Below, one piece after another: positions 51,553 to 60,069 of a stretch of DNA of 64,000 bases. The notes under the pieces were generated by a model that saw nothing but the letters and a program-made list of their open reading frames with translations, made no database searches and was not told where the DNA came from. A program made the translations under genes and the position numbers. Each line of letters begins with the position of its first letter. Position 1 is the stretch's first letter. The stretch lies in NCBI GenBank assembly GCA_964526735.1, contig CAZGLO010000005.1:1-64000 (forward strand). The letters are read 5' to 3'. The DNA comes from JAAUSY01 sp964526735 (GTDB taxonomy: Bacteria > Chloroflexota > Chloroflexia > Chloroflexales > Chloroflexaceae).

Positions 51553-52827
51553 ATGCGAGTTGTTGCTATGATCATGGCCGGAGGAGAAGGTACTCGGCTG
51601 AGCGTGCTCTCGGAAAAGCGGGCCAAGCCATCGGTACCTTTCGCCGGAAAGTTCCGTATTATTGACTTTACCCTCTCAAACTGCGTCCACTCAGGGATTT
51701 TCGACGTTGCTGTCCTCACCCAATATCGCCCGCACTCGCTCAATGAACATATCGGGATTGGGCGACCGTGGGATCTCGACCGCACCCGCGGCGGGGTTCG
51801 GCTCTTCCAGCCCTACCAAGGCCGTCAAGACCAACATTGGTACCTTGGCACCGCCGACGCCGTCTATCAAAACCTCAATTTCGTCCGCAACCATCGTGCT
51901 GATATCGTCGTCGTGCTCTCTGGCGACCACATCTACAAGATGGATTACAGTGAGATGATCGAGGAGCACATCCGCAAACGCGCCGATGTGACCGTTGCCG
52001 TGATGGATGTCCCGCTTGAAGAGACCCATCGTTTCGGCATTATGTCGGTCGATGATGAAAACCAAATCGTAGAGTTCTCCGAAAAGCCTAAAGACCGCGA
52101 TAAGGGGACGCTTGCCTCAATGGGCGTGTACATCTTCAGTACCGACACGCTCCTCAAACGCTTGAGCGAAGGCTCAGATGACAACCCGCGCATTGACTTT
52201 GGCAAGCACGTTATCCCCGCCTGCATCGATGGCCAGCAAGATAAGGTCTATGCCTACCACTTCGATGGGTATTGGGTCGATGTGGGGACGATTCAATCCT
52301 ATTGGGAGACGAGTCTGGAACTCCTTGAACCCAACTACGGCCTTGATCTCTACGACACCAGTTGGTTGATCCAGACCCGCAGTGAAGAGCGCCCGCCGGT
52401 CAAGATCGGCCCGCAGGCCCGTGTCAACCGCTCTATGCTGTGCAATGGCGCGGTCATCCGCGGGAGGGTTGAGCGGTCGGTACTCTCGCCGGGCGTCTAT
52501 GTCTCACCGGGCGCGGTGGTGCGCGACAGCGTCATTATGAACGATTCGTGGGTTGGCCCAGGCGCGGTGCTCGACAAGGTGATCGTTGATAAAGAGGTGA
52601 TTATCGGAGCCGGGGTACACTTGGGGTGGGGCGAGGACTATGAAACGCCCAACCGCAGCCAACCCGACAAGATTACGACCGGCATCACGGTGGTCGGGAA
52701 GGGTGCCCGCATCCCGCAAGGAATAAAGATTGGCCGCAATGTCTTGATCAATGCCGACTGTATTGAGCAAGACTTTCCTGAGGGCGATCTCCCAAGTGGT
52801 GAAACGATTAACAGAGAGGCCAACTAA
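51553..52827 (+). CDS. glgC: Glucose-1-phosphate adenylyltransferase
   Basis: A 424-residue ADP-glucose pyrophosphorylase that makes the glycogen precursor from ATP and glucose-1-phosphate. The N-terminal nucleotidyltransferase has AGGEGTRL, then KRAKPSVPFAGKFRIIDF, and the metal-binding GDHIYKMDY. The C-terminal part (about 300-424) is a left-handed beta helix (SVLSPGVYVSPGAVVRDSVI), usually the allosteric and oligomerisation domain. It is followed by its own paralog after 3 nt. Confidence 0.95.
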   Translation: MRVVAMIMAGGEGTRLSVLSEKRAKPSVPFAGKFRIIDFTLSNCVHSGIFDVAVLTQYRPHSLNEHIGIGRPWDLDRTRGGVRLFQPYQGRQDQHWYLGTADAVYQNLNFVRNHRADIVVVLSGDHIYKMDYSEMIEEHIRKRADVTVAVMDVPLEETHRFGIMSVDDENQIVEFSEKPKDRDKGTLASMGVYIFSTDTLLKRLSEGSDDNPRIDFGKHVIPACIDGQQDKVYAYHFDGYWVDVGTIQSYWETSLELLEPNYGLDLYDTSWLIQTRSEERPPVKIGPQARVNRSMLCNGAVIRGRVERSVLSPGVYVSPGAVVRDSVIMNDSWVGPGAVLDKVIVDKEVIIGAGVHLGWGEDYETPNRSQPDKITTGITVVGKGARIPQGIKIGRNVLINADCIEQDFPEGDLPSGETINREAN

Positions 52828-52830
52828 CCG

Positions 52831-54096
52831 ATGCTACGAACACTCGCACTTATTCTGGCAGGCGGCGCATCTCCCTGTTTAAGCATTCTAACCGCGGAAC
52901 GCGCAGAGGCAGCGCTCCCCTTTGCTGGCAAGTTCCGCATTGCCGACTTTGTGCTCTCCAACTGTGTGAACTCCGGTATCTACAATGTCGGGCTGCTCAC
53001 CCAATACCGCCCTCGTTCGCTGCATACGCATGTTGGCGTTGGGCGGCCATGGGATCTCGACCGCACGCAGGGAGGCTTGCGCACGATCCACCCCTCTCCG
53101 ACGCCAGAGGGCGGGGGCTGGCAGCGCGGCACCGCCGATGCCATCCGCTACAACCTCGACTTTATTGAGGATAGTCCGGCTGAGGCAGTGCTTGTCCTGG
53201 CTGGCGACCACATTTACAAGATGAACTATCAGCCGATGCTCAAGATGCACGAGGAGACTGGCGCTGATATTACGGTTGCCGTGCATAGTGTCAGCCCCTA
53301 TGAGGCCTATCGCTATGGGATTGTCTCTGTGGATGACGAAGGCAAGGTGGAGAAGTTTATCGAAAAGCCGACCCGCCCCATCTGGTCAGGCTTCCGCGAT
53401 GTCCCGCTTGCCTCTATGGGTATTTACGTCTTCCGCAAACAATTCTTGATTGATATCCTCTCCCGCGGGAATGAGGCAGACTTTGGGCGAGAATTGCTGC
53501 CCAACATCGTTGATAAAGTCAAGACCTATGCCTACCAGTTCAAGGGGTATTGGGCAGATGTCGGGACGGTGCAAGCCTACTACGAGGCAAATACCGCCCT
53601 ATTGGTCGAAACACCGGCGCTTGACCTCTACGACCCAGAGTGGATTATCCACACCACCAGCGCCCAACGCCCTGGTGTTGAGCTTGGCGATGATGCGCGG
53701 GTTGAGAATAGCCTTATCAGCGATGGTTGTCGGGTGTATGGCTATGTCACGCGGTCGGTACTCTCACCCGGGGTCTACATTTCGCCCGGCGCGACAGTGC
53801 GCGATTCTATCTTGTTGGGCGATTCGTGGATTGGCCCGGGCGCGGTTGTTGACCGATGTGTCATTGATGAGCACGTGCGCATTGGCGAAGATACGCGGTT
53901 GGGCGACGGTGAGGACAATACGCCCAATGAAACCGACCCCGATAAGCTCAACACCGGCCTAACACTCATTGGCACACGGGCCAATATCCCATCGGGTATC
54001 CAGATCGGCCGCAACGTACTTATCCAGCCCCGTGTGAAGGAACATTCCTTTGGCTACCGCACGGTGGTAGAAAGCGGATCGTCGATCCGAGCATAA
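52831..54096 (+). CDS. GlgC-like protein with degenerate nucleotide signature, probable regulatory subunit
   Basis: A 421-residue paralog of the preceding GlgC with similar length, the same GKFRIADF, GRPWDLDRTQGG and GDHIYKMNY, and the same beta-helix end. The glycine-rich loop AGGEGTRL is replaced by AGGASPCL, removing the arginine, and KRAKPSVPF is replaced by ERAEAALPF, removing the lysine. Those residues hold the triphosphate in GlgC. The same kind of loss is known in GlgD and in plant large subunits, so it is likely a non-catalytic partner. This is inference from motif loss. Confidence 0.82.
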   Translation: MLRTLALILAGGASPCLSILTAERAEAALPFAGKFRIADFVLSNCVNSGIYNVGLLTQYRPRSLHTHVGVGRPWDLDRTQGGLRTIHPSPTPEGGGWQRGTADAIRYNLDFIEDSPAEAVLVLAGDHIYKMNYQPMLKMHEETGADITVAVHSVSPYEAYRYGIVSVDDEGKVEKFIEKPTRPIWSGFRDVPLASMGIYVFRKQFLIDILSRGNEADFGRELLPNIVDKVKTYAYQFKGYWADVGTVQAYYEANTALLVETPALDLYDPEWIIHTTSAQRPGVELGDDARVENSLISDGCRVYGYVTRSVLSPGVYISPGATVRDSILLGDSWIGPGAVVDRCVIDEHVRIGEDTRLGDGEDNTPNETDPDKLNTGLTLIGTRANIPSGIQIGRNVLIQPRVKEHSFGYRTVVESGSSIRA

Positions 54097-54156
54097 GTCC
54101 GGGTATATAGCGGCCATAGCGTGAATGCCCAGATGTTTTTTGCCTGATCGAGACCT

Positions 54157-54222
54157 GATCGAAGACTTATCAGAGACTGATCGAAGACTTATCAGAGACT
54201 GATCGAAGACTTATCAGAGACT
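54157..54222. repeat. Three perfect 22-bp tandem repeats upstream of the glycogen synthase-like gene
   Basis: GATCGAAGACTTATCAGAGACT three times without a mismatch, with partial units on both sides (54146-54156 and 54223-54238). Twenty-two bp is two helical turns, so a bound protein would contact one face of the DNA. No gene is present from 54097 to 54374. Confidence 0.85.
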
Positions 54223-54374
54223 GATCGAAGCCTTACGGAAAATTGAAGATAATGAAGGGCGGCGGGGGAAGGAACCCATCTCTCCCCCGCTCTCGCCCCA
54301 CACTCCGTCTCTGCGAACAACCATAGTCAACACCATCGTTGCAGCCACTGCACGTTGCACAAGGAAGAAAAAAC

Positions 54375-55625
54375 ATGCGTGTTTTGATGATTGCCTGGGA
54401 ATATCCCCCACATCTGGTTGGAGGGTTGGGGGCGCATGTCGCTGGCTTATCACCTGAGCTGGCCACCGCCGGTACGCACGTCACCGTGCTGACCCCGCTC
54501 TTGGCTGGTGGAGAAGTGCACGAAACTACCCGCGAAGGAGTGCGCATTGTTCGCGTTGCCCTTCCGCCTTCTGATCACCACGATTTAGGCACCTTCGTTG
54601 CCCATACGAACAATCGGCTCGAACTCGCCGCGCACATCATCTATACGCAGTGTGGCGGGTTTGATATTATCCATACGCACGACTGGCTGACTGCCGCATC
54701 CTCCATCTCCCTCAAAAAATATTGGCATATTCCCCTGCTGGCGACCATCCACGCAACCGAACGCGGTCGGGGACAAGGGAATTTGCAGGGCGAGATGGCC
54801 AACCACATCAACAATCTTGAGTGGCAGTTGAGCTACGAGGCGTGGCGCGTGATTGTCTGCTCTTCTTTTATGAAGCAGCAGCTGAAGGAGACCCTCGGCA
54901 CGCCATTCGACAAGATGGATGTGATCCCCAACGGGATTAACTCGCAGCAATATCCCTTCCAGAACGACGAGGAACGGCAAACATTCCGCCGCACCTACGC
55001 CGCCGATGACGAGGCTATCATCTTCTATGTGGGCCGGATTGTCTATGAGAAAGGGCTGCACATCCTCATCGACTCCTACCAGCATATCCGCAAGCATACC
55101 AAGGCACATATCGTCATTGCGGGGACAGGACACTACATTGAGCCGCTCAAAAACCAAGCACAAGCGTTAGGAATCTGTGATGTGGTGACCTTTACCGGCT
55201 TTATCTCCGATGAAGAACTCAACCGGCTCTACCACGTGGCGGATGTGGCGACGTTCCCTTCGCTCTACGAGCCGTTTGGTATCGTCGTGCTGCAAGCATT
55301 TGCCTCTGGAACGCCGGTCGTCGTCTCGCGAACGGGTGGATTGATGGAGATTGTCGAGGATCGGCGGACGGGCCTCACGGTGACGCCGGGCGATGCGCAT
55401 CAATTGGCGCTTGGTATTGTAGAAACGATCCAGCAGAAAGAGACGACCAAACAATATATCGCCAATGCGTCAGAGGTGCTGCACAATCTCTATAGTTGGA
55501 AGCAGATCGCCTATAAAACCCGCCGCATCTACGACCAGATCTATCAAGAGTGGCAAGCATCGAGCTGGGGAAAACAAAAACACTCGGTGCCATGTGCATC
55601 GCCTTCGCTCGATCTGCTCGATTAG
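54375..55625 (+). CDS. Glycogen synthase-like glycosyltransferase
   Basis: A 416-residue GT-B enzyme. The ATG at 54375 is preceded by AGGAAG; a frame open from 54339 has no such site. It begins MRVLMIAWEYPPHLVGGLGAHV, which is the glycogen/starch synthase-like N-terminus with the GG loop for ADP-glucose. Other motifs: IIHTHDWLTAASS, FYVGRIVYEKGLHILID, and EPFGIVVLQAFASGTPVVVS. Context after two GlgC-like genes supports alpha-1,4-glucan synthesis. It could alternatively be a GlgM-like maltose-1-phosphate synthase or a GT4 with other donors. Confidence 0.85.
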   Translation: MRVLMIAWEYPPHLVGGLGAHVAGLSPELATAGTHVTVLTPLLAGGEVHETTREGVRIVRVALPPSDHHDLGTFVAHTNNRLELAAHIIYTQCGGFDIIHTHDWLTAASSISLKKYWHIPLLATIHATERGRGQGNLQGEMANHINNLEWQLSYEAWRVIVCSSFMKQQLKETLGTPFDKMDVIPNGINSQQYPFQNDEERQTFRRTYAADDEAIIFYVGRIVYEKGLHILIDSYQHIRKHTKAHIVIAGTGHYIEPLKNQAQALGICDVVTFTGFISDEELNRLYHVADVATFPSLYEPFGIVVLQAFASGTPVVVSRTGGLMEIVEDRRTGLTVTPGDAHQLALGIVETIQQKETTKQYIANASEVLHNLYSWKQIAYKTRRIYDQIYQEWQASSWGKQKHSVPCASPSLDLLD

Positions 55626-55678
55626 CCTCGCTCACGGTGCGAGTGTGCCACGAAGACCCGTAGAGACAGCAGTGAGCA

Positions 55679-57094
55679 TTGGATGTGGAAACCAAGCAGA
55701 TACTTCAACAAGGGGTCGCGGCGGCCAAAGCAGGCCAGCGGCGAGAAGCACGTGCCCTCTTTAAGCGCGCCATCCAGCTTGACGACACGAATGAACAGGC
55801 GTGGTTGTGGCTCTCGGCGGTGCTGGATGACCCGTCGCAACAACGGATGTGCCTTGAGCGCGTCCTCAAGATCAATCCTGCCAACGCTCGTGCTCAAAAA
55901 GGGTTGGCATGGTTGAAGCAAAACCACTCATCGCAGCAGCGGCCGACAACGGCGTCTGCCGAATCGCAATCATCTTCACAGCCGTCTTCGGCCACCGCCC
56001 GTCCTCTCAAACGGGTCGCTTCGCCACCGCAAGAACCATCATCTGCACCATCATCTGCACCATCATCTGCACCATCTACACCATCCAAATCACCAAAACC
56101 ATCATCTCAACACAAAGAACAGCCGAAGCCACGCCAACAACAAACCGTTCCGGCAACGCAACCGGCTCCGAAGCCACAAGCTCCATCGCAGGAAGATGGC
56201 TTAGCAGCGCGGCTGAAGAAAAAGCAGACGGCCTCATCGGCCACTTCTCCAGCGGCAACAACGCAAAAACACGGTTTGGAGACGCTGCGGGCAACAGAGC
56301 CACCGCCAACGCCCAAACCAGAGACCAAGCCAGAGCCAGCGCCTACCCCCGCCAAACAACGCCGTTCTGCCTCCAAGGAGGCAAAAGAGGCGCAGGATGA
56401 CCTGAAATATCATTGTCCGTGGTGTGGAGCGCGTACGTCCTTGGAGCAGAAGCGGTGCCCGGCATGCAAGACGAAGCTTGTGCGGCGGGTGCGAGAAACA
56501 TCGCGCCGGTCTGTGGCATTGTCGTTTTTGGGCGGAGCATGGGGGATTGGGAGTTTATTCGCGGCGTTGGTCAATTTGAAGCTCTTTGGCGATGATCCAT
56601 CACATATGTTCGCGCTCTTTATGGGGATGTTGTCATTTGGGCTTGCGGTTGCGCTCCTCTACCGGCAAATATGGGCCTACCCCACGGTCATCATCGCAAC
56701 GATTGCCCTGCTACTCCACCCGGTGCATGAGTACATTTGGATGGTGATATTGCCACTGCTCGTCTGGATACCCTTGAGCTACCGCGATTTTTTCGGCCCC
56801 GAACACCGCATCGTGCCGATATTGCCCGACCGCCGCCCCGAAGACCATTTTGCCGCCGGTCGGCGCTATCAGGAGCACGGAATGTGGTATATGGCGGTGC
56901 AAGAGTGGCGGGCGGCGGCGCAGAAAGACCCGGCAAATGTCCCCTACCTGATGATGTTGGGGCAGGGGTATGTGCGGCTCAAGCAGTATGATACCGCATT
57001 GCAGACACTCCGCACCGCGCACGAACTTGACCCAGCGAACCAACATCTTGCCACGACGATCACATCTATCCAGAAGCTGCAAACGGCATCCTAA
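55679..57094 (+). CDS. TPR/zinc-ribbon membrane protein
   Basis: A 471-residue protein starting at TTG. Residues 1-80 contain a TPR-like pair (AARALFKRAIQLDDTNEQAW-type helices). A long low-complexity region follows (about 85-240: Ser/Pro/Gln/Thr-rich, with a 12-bp tandem repeat coding SSAP at 56036-56071). A zinc ribbon CPWCG ... CPAC lies at about 245-262, then about four hydrophobic segments, and a C-terminal TPR-like pair (FAAGRRYQEHGMWYMAVQEW). No enzyme motif. Possibly an assembly or regulatory membrane protein. Confidence 0.75.
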   Translation: MDVETKQILQQGVAAAKAGQRREARALFKRAIQLDDTNEQAWLWLSAVLDDPSQQRMCLERVLKINPANARAQKGLAWLKQNHSSQQRPTTASAESQSSSQPSSATARPLKRVASPPQEPSSAPSSAPSSAPSTPSKSPKPSSQHKEQPKPRQQQTVPATQPAPKPQAPSQEDGLAARLKKKQTASSATSPAATTQKHGLETLRATEPPPTPKPETKPEPAPTPAKQRRSASKEAKEAQDDLKYHCPWCGARTSLEQKRCPACKTKLVRRVRETSRRSVALSFLGGAWGIGSLFAALVNLKLFGDDPSHMFALFMGMLSFGLAVALLYRQIWAYPTVIIATIALLLHPVHEYIWMVILPLLVWIPLSYRDFFGPEHRIVPILPDRRPEDHFAAGRRYQEHGMWYMAVQEWRAAAQKDPANVPYLMMLGQGYVRLKQYDTALQTLRTAHELDPANQHLATTITSIQKLQTAS

Positions 57095-57116
57095 GCATCA
57101 TAACCACCTATAATAT

Positions 57117-57914
57117 ATGGCGAAATCACCGAAACATCCAAAAACACCGCGCAAACGGCCCATCAAGAAGCCCAAACAACCACCGTCTGTCCCATCTTCC
57201 TCTTCCTCATCTTCCTCATCTACCCCGCCTTCTGCGCCTCCCACAGAAACAGAAGAGGATACGCCAGAGAGTCCTGGCAGCTCCCACAATACTCCCCCAA
57301 CGCAAGATAGGACAAGCATATTTGGCCACCCCTTCCTGACGGCGTTGCTTGCGGGGTGTTGTTGGGTAGGGGGTATCTTCGTATTGCTCTTTGGCATACC
57401 CCAAAGCACGATTGAAATGGCCTCGTGGTATCGGGTTGTGCTGGTGGCGTTGATAGGAACGGCAGCCATCTTGACCTTTGTGCCGCTTGGCCGTGCCATC
57501 AAGTCGCCGATGCTGGCAGCAGAGGGGGTTGGCGGGACGGTGGTGTGCTGCTATACGATTGCGTTTGTGCCCCCGCCCACCACGTGGATCTTTTCTCTCC
57601 CCGATCTACCAGTCTACGTGCTTTTTGCGGTGGGAGTCTTTTGGAGTGTCACGGCCATCGCGCAGCCGGTGATTTATCTTATCCGGCGGCGGGTTGTCAA
57701 GCAGCGAATGCGCACTTCGCTCCCTATCTCCGGCTCCTCCCACGTTCACCGCCATATTCATCGGCAGGCGGCGGAATGTGGATTGTTCGTGGCAATGGTG
57801 ATTGTCTTTGCAGGGTTGCGGGTTTTCTCCTGGATGAGTGTGGTTTTGTTGGTGCTTATCCTGGTCACCACAGAGCTGTTATTTCTCTCTCGTAGCGAAA
57901 CGAAGCTCCAATAA
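57117..57914 (+). CDS. Membrane protein, unknown function
   Basis: A 265-residue protein. The first 60 residues are Lys/Pro- and then Ser-rich (a run of nine serines) and disordered, followed by about six hydrophobic segments. No recognised family. It lies 22 nt after the TPR/zinc-ribbon gene and is probably in the same unit. Confidence 0.65.
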   Translation: MAKSPKHPKTPRKRPIKKPKQPPSVPSSSSSSSSSTPPSAPPTETEEDTPESPGSSHNTPPTQDRTSIFGHPFLTALLAGCCWVGGIFVLLFGIPQSTIEMASWYRVVLVALIGTAAILTFVPLGRAIKSPMLAAEGVGGTVVCCYTIAFVPPPTTWIFSLPDLPVYVLFAVGVFWSVTAIAQPVIYLIRRRVVKQRMRTSLPISGSSHVHRHIHRQAAECGLFVAMVIVFAGLRVFSWMSVVLLVLILVTTELLFLSRSETKLQ

Positions 57915-57987
57915 CCAGTGCACAAGGTTAAAGGTTTAGAAGATCAACGGGTCGACAAGTCAGAACGATACTGTGAGGTGGGACAGC

Positions 57988-58893
57988 ATGCAACTTTCGA
58001 TTATTGGAATGGGGTTGATCGGGACATCGGTGGGGATGGCTATCACTGCGGCGTCCCTTGAGAAGCCACAATCATCGCCTCTCGGCGCGGTGGAGGTGGT
58101 TGGCTACGATACGCATCCAAGCGCGGTAAAGACAGCGCACCGCCGCCGGGCCATTGCCCACATCGCGCCAACGCTTGAGGCGGCTGTTGAGCAGGCAGAC
58201 GTGGTGATGATCGCCACCCCCGTGCGGACGATTTCACCAATTCTGTCGTACATCGCGCCACATCTTCGTGCAGGGGCCATCGTTACGGACGTGGCAAGCA
58301 CGAAAACCGATGTCTGCCAATGGGGGCAAGAGCTGCTGCCGGAGTCGGTCGACTTCATCGGCGGCCACCCGATGGCAGGTAGAGAGCAGGCCGGTGCCGA
58401 AGCCGCTGATCCTGATCTCTTCAACGGGGCCATCTACTGCCTCACCCCGCCCGCCACCGCTCGCCAACACGCGCTCGCCACTACCGAAGCATTGGTCAAG
58501 GCGTTGGGGGCTATTCCCTACTACATCGACCCCGAAGAGCACGACAGCTTTGTGGCGGGTATCTCTCATCTGCCCTTTGTGCTCTCCACGGCGTTGGTTG
58601 AGGTGACCACCCAGAGTGTGGTGTGGCGCGAGATGGCCCGACTTGCCGCCACCGGCTACCGCGACGTGACTCGGCTGGCCTCTGGCGATGTGGCCATGCA
58701 CCGCGACATATGCTTGACCAACCGCGCCGCCTTGATACACTGGATCGATGAGTTTCAGCAGTGTTTGGGCGAGGTGCGCGATGCGCTGAAGGACAATGAC
58801 AATGAGGCCATAGAGCTGTTTTTTGCCAACGCAAAGCAGCAACGCGATGCGTGGTTGGCACAATATAGCCCGCACGATACGCCAGAAGCGTAG
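57988..58893 (+). CDS. tyrA: Prephenate dehydrogenase
   Basis: A 301-residue protein. I chose ATG 57988 with GAGGTGG just upstream; GTG 57973 is possible. The NAD site is IIGMGLIGTSVGMAI, followed by the family motifs DVASTKTDVCQWG, GGHPMAGREQAG and the SHLPFVLSTAL catalytic region with His. Makes 4-hydroxyphenylpyruvate for tyrosine; arogenate use is also possible. No other aromatic genes adjoin. Confidence 0.9.
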   Translation: MQLSIIGMGLIGTSVGMAITAASLEKPQSSPLGAVEVVGYDTHPSAVKTAHRRRAIAHIAPTLEAAVEQADVVMIATPVRTISPILSYIAPHLRAGAIVTDVASTKTDVCQWGQELLPESVDFIGGHPMAGREQAGAEAADPDLFNGAIYCLTPPATARQHALATTEALVKALGAIPYYIDPEEHDSFVAGISHLPFVLSTALVEVTTQSVVWREMARLAATGYRDVTRLASGDVAMHRDICLTNRAALIHWIDEFQQCLGEVRDALKDNDNEAIELFFANAKQQRDAWLAQYSPHDTPEA

Positions 58894-59001
58894 TATGGGC
58901 GGGGCGGGTTGGAGAGAGGAGAGGAGCTATTTCTCTATTTTGGAGAAACAGTGCTCTTCTAGTACTTTTTTCCTTTTCTATCCATGTCCCCCCAAGCTCT
59001 G

Positions 59002-59010
59002 TGCTATAGT
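59002..59010 (+). promoter_or_regulatory. Extended -10 promoter for the ABC/SpoIIM operon
   Basis: TGCTATAGT, with predicted start near 59017 and a leader of about 80 nt ending in AAGGAG before the ATG at 59098. No clear -35. Confidence 0.45.
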
Positions 59011-59097
59011 ACCCCGCACATGAGCAAAAACAGTGTATACTGAACACAAGACCCTCTCATTTTTTATCCCGTTCTGCAATGAATAAGGAGAATCATA

Positions 59098-60069
59098 ATG
59101 ATCGAAGCAGAGCGTATTGGGAAGCAGTTTGGTACGTTTGAAGCCGTACGTAACCTCTCCCTGACGGTTCGCCCTGGAGAAGTATTAGCGCTTCTCGGCC
59201 CCAACGGGGCGGGGAAAACCACCACCGTCCGCATGCTAAGCGCCATCCTCAAGCCAACGAGCGGATCGGCGCGCGTGGGCGGGCACGATATCGTCAAGGA
59301 GGCCCGCGTTGTTCGCAGTAAGGTCGGGCTGCTCACAGAGTATCCGGGCCTCTACAACCGCATGACCGCATTGGAATACCTGCATTTCTTTGGGACACTT
59401 GTTGGGCTTGATAGCCAGACGAGTCTCAAGCAGGCAGAGCGGCTCCTCCAAGAGTTTGACCTCTGGGAGGCCCGCCACAAGAACTTAGACAGCTACTCCA
59501 AGGGGATGAAACAAAAGATTGCGTTGGTGCGCGCGCTCATCAACGACCCGCCCATCCTCTTCCTCGACGAGCCAACCACCGCGATGGATCCGCAAAGCGC
59601 GCGGATGGTTCGTGATTCGATTGGCAATCTGCGGGCAAACGACCGCACTATTCTCCTCACCACCCACAACCTCACCGAAGCAGAGTCGTTGGCAGATCGC
59701 ATTGCGATCATCCGCAATGGGCAGATTATCCTTGACGGTACCCTGTCGGAGATTACGGTTGAGTTGTTGGGAGACCCCATTTGGGAGCTGCAACTTGCAA
59801 AAAAGGATGATTATCGCATCATGCCGCTCCTAGACGGGCTGGTTGAGCCGGAGGAGATGGGCGAGGGCTACCTGCGCTACCGCTGTGCAGAGCCACAGCA
59901 CATCAACCCGCAGATTCTCTCCCGCCTCGCCGACCACCAGGTGCCGGTGCTCTCGCTCCACGAAATGTCGCGCAACCTCGAACAGGTCTACCTGCACACG
60001 GTGCAAGACCAGATGCAGCGCAATGTGCCGCAACCCACAACCTATGAGGCAGAGGAGGTAGCAGTATGA
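59098..60069 (+). CDS. ABC transporter ATP-binding protein
   Basis: A 323-residue ATPase of the ABC-2 exporter type. Walker A is LGPNGAGKTT, the signature is YSKGMKQKIALVRA (SKGMKQK instead of SGGQ, common in ABC-2 exporters) and Walker B is ILFLDEPTTAMD. A C-terminal extension of about 90 residues follows. Start ATG with AAGGAG 7 nt upstream. Its stop overlaps the permease start as ATGA, so the two form a unit. Confidence 0.93.
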   Translation: MIEAERIGKQFGTFEAVRNLSLTVRPGEVLALLGPNGAGKTTTVRMLSAILKPTSGSARVGGHDIVKEARVVRSKVGLLTEYPGLYNRMTALEYLHFFGTLVGLDSQTSLKQAERLLQEFDLWEARHKNLDSYSKGMKQKIALVRALINDPPILFLDEPTTAMDPQSARMVRDSIGNLRANDRTILLTTHNLTEAESLADRIAIIRNGQIILDGTLSEITVELLGDPIWELQLAKKDDYRIMPLLDGLVEPEEMGEGYLRYRCAEPQHINPQILSRLADHQVPVLSLHEMSRNLEQVYLHTVQDQMQRNVPQPTTYEAEEVAV

